Shown piece by piece: positions 60,732-64,000 of a stretch of 64,000 nt of DNA. Made by a program: the position numbers and the translations under genes. The notes below the pieces were generated by a model that saw nothing but the letters and a program-made list of their open reading frames with translations, searched no databases and was not told the DNA's origin. Each line of letters starts with the position of its first letter. Position 1 is the stretch's first letter. This DNA is from Nitrincola iocasae (lineage in GTDB: Bacteria; Pseudomonadota; Gammaproteobacteria; Pseudomonadales; Balneatricaceae), in the NCBI RefSeq assembly GCF_008727795.1, contig NZ_CP044222.1:186001-250000 (forward strand), given 5' to 3'.

Positions 60732-61202
60732 ATGCCTAGAAGACGCATAGCTGCGAAGCGCGAAATACTGCCGGATCCAAAATTCGGTAACATCACACTG
60801 GCAAAATTCATCAACCATCTGATGGTCAGTGGCAAAAAATCTGTTGCAGAAAGCATAGTTTATGGCGCAATGGATAAAGTACAAGAGCGTACTAAACAGG
60901 ATCCGCTGGAACTGTTTGATAAAGCACTTGAAACGGTTCAGCCCGTAGTGGAAGTTAAATCCCGTCGAGTCGGTGGTGCCACCTATCAGGTACCTGTTGA
61001 AGTTCGTCCTTCACGTCGTATGGCTCTGGCTATGCGCTGGTTGGTCGATTCTGCGCGTAAGCGTGGTGAAAAATCCATGGCCTTGCGTCTGGCTGGAGAG
61101 CTGGTTGACGCTTCTGAAGGGCGCGGCGCAGCCGTTAAGAAACGTGAAGACGTGCATCGTATGGCTGAAGCTAACAAAGCTTTTGCTCACTACCGCTTCT
61201 AA
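60732..61202 (+). CDS. rpsG: 30S ribosomal protein S7
   Basis: Nucleates assembly of the 30S head. It is 156 residues: MPRRRIAAKREILPDPKFGN at the N-terminus, ALETVQPVVEVKSRRVGGAT near residue 64 and the C-terminal EDVHRMAEANKAFAHYRF. The gap to fusA is 18 bases. Confidence 0.98.
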   Translation: MPRRRIAAKREILPDPKFGNITLAKFINHLMVSGKKSVAESIVYGAMDKVQERTKQDPLELFDKALETVQPVVEVKSRRVGGATYQVPVEVRPSRRMALAMRWLVDSARKRGEKSMALRLAGELVDASEGRGAAVKKREDVHRMAEANKAFAHYRF

Positions 61203-61220
61203 ACTTCAGAGGATAACGTC

Positions 61221-63314
61221 GTGGCTCGTAAAACACCGCTATCCAGATACCGTAACATAGGTATCTGTGCGCACGTAGATGCTGGTAAAACCACCACTAC
61301 GGAGCGTGTATTATTTTATACAGGTTTGTCTCATAAGCTGGGTGAGGTGCATGATGGTGCCGCTACCACAGACTGGATGGAACAGGAGCAGGAGCGTGGT
61401 ATTACTATCACCTCGGCTGCAATCACCACTTTCTGGAGTGGTATGGGCAAACAGTTCGATGAACACCGTATCAACGTCATCGACACCCCTGGGCACGTTG
61501 ACTTTACTATCGAAGTAGAGCGTTCTTTGCGCGTTCTTGATGGTGCGGTTGTGGTGTTGTGCGCCTCTTCAGGTGTGCAGCCACAGACTGAAACAGTCTG
61601 GCGTCAGGCGAACAAGTACGAAGTACCCCGCATGGTATTCGTCAACAAGATGGACCGTGCCGGTGCAGACTTCTTCCGTGTTGAAGAGCAGCTGAAAAAG
61701 CGTCTGAATGTTAATACTGTTGTGCTGAATTTCCCAATCGGTGCTGAAGATGACTTCAAAGGCGTCGTTGACTTGATTGAGATGAAATCAATCATCTGGA
61801 ACGAAGCTGATCAGGGTATGACCTTCTCTCTGGAAGAGATTCCTGCTGAGCTTCAGGCGCGTGCTGAAGAGCTGCGTGAGCAGTTAGTCGAAGCCGCAGC
61901 AGAAAGCAATGATGAGTACATGGAAAAATACCTGGGCGGCGAAGAGCTGACCAAGGAAGAAATCAAAGCCGGTTTGCGTGCACGTACCCTGGCAAATGAT
62001 ATCGTACTGATGCTGGCCGGCTCTGCATTCAAGAACAAGGGTGTACAGGCTGTACTGGATGCCGTTATTGAATTCCTGCCATCGCCAACTGAAGTTAAGG
62101 CGATCGAAGGTGAGCTGGACGATAAAGACGGCACAGTGGCAACGCGTGAAGCGGATGACGATGCACCGTTTGCGGCGCTGGCGTTCAAAATCGCTACTGA
62201 CCCGTTCGTGGGTACGCTGACCTTTATTCGTGTGTACTCGGGTGTTCTGAAATCTGGTGACAGTGTTTATAACTCTGTTAAAGAGAAAAAAGAACGCGTG
62301 GGTCGTATGGTGCAGATGCATGCTAACTCACGTGAAGAGATCAAAGAGATTCTCGCTGGCGATATCGCTGCGGTTATCGGTCTGAAAGATGTTACTACGG
62401 GTGATACCCTGTGTAGTCTGGATGACAAGATCGTTCTGGAGCGTATGGAATTCCCGGATCCAGTTATTTCGGTTGCTGTTGAGCCTAAGTCCAAAGCTGA
62501 TCAGGAAAAAATGGGTATTGCACTGAGCAAGCTGGCTCAGGAAGATCCGTCTTTCCGTGTGGCTACAGACGAAGAAAGTGGTCAGACCATTATTTCTGGT
62601 ATGGGCGAGTTGCATCTGGACATCATCGTTGACCGTATGCGTCGCGAGTTCAAGGTTGAAGCCAATATCGGTAAGCCACAGGTTGCTTACCGTGAGAAGA
62701 TCCGTAAACCGGTTGTTGCAAACCATAAGTTTGCCCGTCAGTCCGGTGGTCGTGGTCAGTATGGTCATGTCGTCGTTGAGTTCAGTCCGAGTGATGAAGA
62801 AGGATTGGAGTTCATTAACGAAATCGTGGGTGGTGCGATTCCTAAGGAATACATCCCTGCGGTGCAGAAGGGTATCGAAGAGCAGATGAAAAACGGCGTT
62901 ATTGCCGGTTATCCGCTGATCGGCCTGAAAGCGCGTCTGTATGACGGTTCGTTCCATGAGGTTGACTCCAACGAGATGGCGTTTAAAATCGCTGCATCCC
63001 AGGCACTGAAAAAATATGCCCAGGAAGCAAGCCCTTGTCTGCTTGAGCCGATGATGAAGGTTGAAGTGGTAACTCCTGAGGAGTACATGGGTGACGTGAT
63101 GGGTGACCTTAACCGTCGCCGTGGTCTGGTGCAGGGTATGGAAGATACCGTGTCCGGTAAAGTCATCAATGCTCAGGTTCCGCTGGGCGAGATGTTTGGT
63201 TATGCAACTGACCTTCGTTCTGCTTCACAGGGTCGGGCAACTTACTCTATGGAATTTGATTCCTACAGTGAAGCGCCGCAGAACATAGCCGAAGCTGTTA
63301 CTAAACAGAATTGA
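61221..63314 (+). CDS. fusA: Elongation factor G
   Basis: GTPase driving translocation, 697 residues. The start is a GTG with AGAGGATAAC upstream. G motifs are GICAHVDAGKTTTTER near residue 13, IDTPGHVDFT near 88 and FVNKMDRAGADFF near 140. Domain IV carries SGGRGQYGHVVVEFSP near residue 510. It is the bacterial FusA1 type. Confidence 0.98.
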   Translation: MARKTPLSRYRNIGICAHVDAGKTTTTERVLFYTGLSHKLGEVHDGAATTDWMEQEQERGITITSAAITTFWSGMGKQFDEHRINVIDTPGHVDFTIEVERSLRVLDGAVVVLCASSGVQPQTETVWRQANKYEVPRMVFVNKMDRAGADFFRVEEQLKKRLNVNTVVLNFPIGAEDDFKGVVDLIEMKSIIWNEADQGMTFSLEEIPAELQARAEELREQLVEAAAESNDEYMEKYLGGEELTKEEIKAGLRARTLANDIVLMLAGSAFKNKGVQAVLDAVIEFLPSPTEVKAIEGELDDKDGTVATREADDDAPFAALAFKIATDPFVGTLTFIRVYSGVLKSGDSVYNSVKEKKERVGRMVQMHANSREEIKEILAGDIAAVIGLKDVTTGDTLCSLDDKIVLERMEFPDPVISVAVEPKSKADQEKMGIALSKLAQEDPSFRVATDEESGQTIISGMGELHLDIIVDRMRREFKVEANIGKPQVAYREKIRKPVVANHKFARQSGGRGQYGHVVVEFSPSDEEGLEFINEIVGGAIPKEYIPAVQKGIEEQMKNGVIAGYPLIGLKARLYDGSFHEVDSNEMAFKIAASQALKKYAQEASPCLLEPMMKVEVVTPEEYMGDVMGDLNRRRGLVQGMEDTVSGKVINAQVPLGEMFGYATDLRSASQGRATYSMEFDSYSEAPQNIAEAVTKQN

Positions 63315-63346
63315 TTTAGCAATTACTTGATTAAGAGGATTTAGCC

Positions 63347-64000
63347 GTGGCTAAGAAAGCTTTTGAACGTAACAAGCCGCACGTCAACGTAGGAACCATT
63401 GGCCACGTTGACCACGGTAAGACAACCCTGACAGCCGCTCTGACGCGCGTATGTGCGGAAGTATGGGGTGGAGCAGCGGTTGCCTTTGACGGTATCGACA
63501 ACGCACCTGAAGAGCGTGAGCGTGGTATTACTATCTCTACATCACACGTAGAGTATGAATCACCGACTCGCCACTATGCGCACGTTGACTGCCCAGGGCA
63601 CGCTGACTATGTAAAAAACATGATCACCGGTGCGGCGCAGATGGATGGTGCAATTCTGGTGTGTTCAGCCGCTGACGGCCCTATGCCACAGACGCGTGAG
63701 CACATTCTGCTGTCACGTCAGGTGGGTGTACCTTTCATCGTCGTGTTCCTGAACAAAGCGGACATGGTTGATGATGAAGAGCTGATGGAACTGGTTGAGA
63801 TGGAAGTTCGCGAACTTCTGGATCAGTACGACTTCCCAGGCGACGATACCCCTATCATCATCGGTTCAGCGCTGATGGCGCTGGAGGGTAAAGACGACAA
63901 TGAAATGGGTACTACCGCTGTTAAGAAGCTGGTAGAAGCTCTGGATAGCTATATCCCTGAGCCGGAGCGTGCGATTGATAAGCCGTTCCTGATGCCGATT
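63347..64000 (+). CDS. tufA: Elongation factor Tu (copy A, partial at right edge)
   Basis: The first 218 codons of the second EF-Tu gene, cut by the window end. It begins with GTG, after AAGAGGA, 32 bases past fusA, the standard place in the str operon. The encoded protein is identical to TufB over the visible part: GHVDHGKTTL, DCPGHADYV and NKADMVDD all present. Only the start codon and one silent site (63886) differ, which points to gene conversion between the copies. Confidence 0.98.
   Translation, partial: MAKKAFERNKPHVNVGTIGHVDHGKTTLTAALTRVCAEVWGGAAVAFDGIDNAPEERERGITISTSHVEYESPTRHYAHVDCPGHADYVKNMITGAAQMDGAILVCSAADGPMPQTREHILLSRQVGVPFIVVFLNKADMVDDEELMELVEMEVRELLDQYDFPGDDTPIIIGSALMALEGKDDNEMGTTAVKKLVEALDSYIPEPERAIDKPFLMPI
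63347..64000 (+). repeat. Direct repeat unit 2 (tufA copy of the tuf pair)
   Basis: Same-orientation repeat of 46821-47474, two mismatches in 654 bases. See tufB. Confidence 0.95.

Overview
This window is a chromosomal stretch of a gammaproteobacterium, made up almost entirely of housekeeping genes. Gene order and protein similarity point to the Oceanospirillales/Pseudomonadales side of the class rather than to the enterics. The str operon (rpsL-rpsG-fusA-tuf) follows rpoC directly, a type III pantothenate kinase (coaX) sits where E. coli has coaA, and a short ZapB-like gene precedes zapA. The genus cannot be fixed from the sequence alone. Base composition looks even throughout. No transposase, phage gene, integrase, CRISPR array or obvious horizontally acquired island is visible.

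Layout. 1-13.6 kb: ilvA (cut by the window edge), rpiA, a YbbA/YbbP-type ABC exporter divergent from tesA, a small lipoprotein gene, a TrmB-like methyltransferase, sodB, cysQ, yrfG-hslR, a PAP2 phosphatase, hslO and pckA. 13.6-27.5 kb: ppx divergent from trxA, then rho, ubiD-fre, the hemC-hemD-hemX-hemY operon, argH and a chemoreceptor. 27.6-46.3 kb: an AEC transporter, an unannotated 41-codon membrane ORF, fau-6S RNA-zapA-zapB-like facing ygfB-pepP-ubiH-ubiI, gcvT-gcvH without gcvP, rlmI, a HAD phosphatase, rppH-ptsP-tauE-lgt-thyA-folA, and birA-coaX. 46.3-64 kb: the translation/transcription super-cluster (four tRNAs-tufB, tRNA-Trp-secE-nusG, rplKA, rplJL-rpoBC, rpsL-rpsG-fusA-tufA), with tufA cut by the right edge.

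How it works together. The right third builds the core gene-expression machinery: EF-Tu, EF-G, RNA polymerase beta and beta', L11/L1/L10/L12, S12/S7, NusG, SecE and five tRNAs. Visible controls there include an L10-leader three-way junction, an rplL-rpoB attenuator, tandem terminators after rpoC, and two near-consensus promoters, one with an A-tract UP element. The middle carries tetrapyrrole synthesis, ubiquinone synthesis (ubiD, ubiH, ubiI), folate/one-carbon/dTMP metabolism (fau, gcvT, gcvH, thyA, folA), division (zapA) and stress or redox functions (sodB, hslO, hslR, trxA).

No previously undescribed multi-gene system was found. The items most worth a second look are a hairpin whose loop is exactly the -10 box of the tRNA-Trp/secE promoter, a perfect dyad over the predicted -35 of sodB, the small membrane ORF at 28770-28895, a 57-codon remnant-like membrane gene after coaX, CATG-overlapping divergent starts of tesA/ybbA, and near-identical tuf copies in direct repeat 16.5 kb apart.
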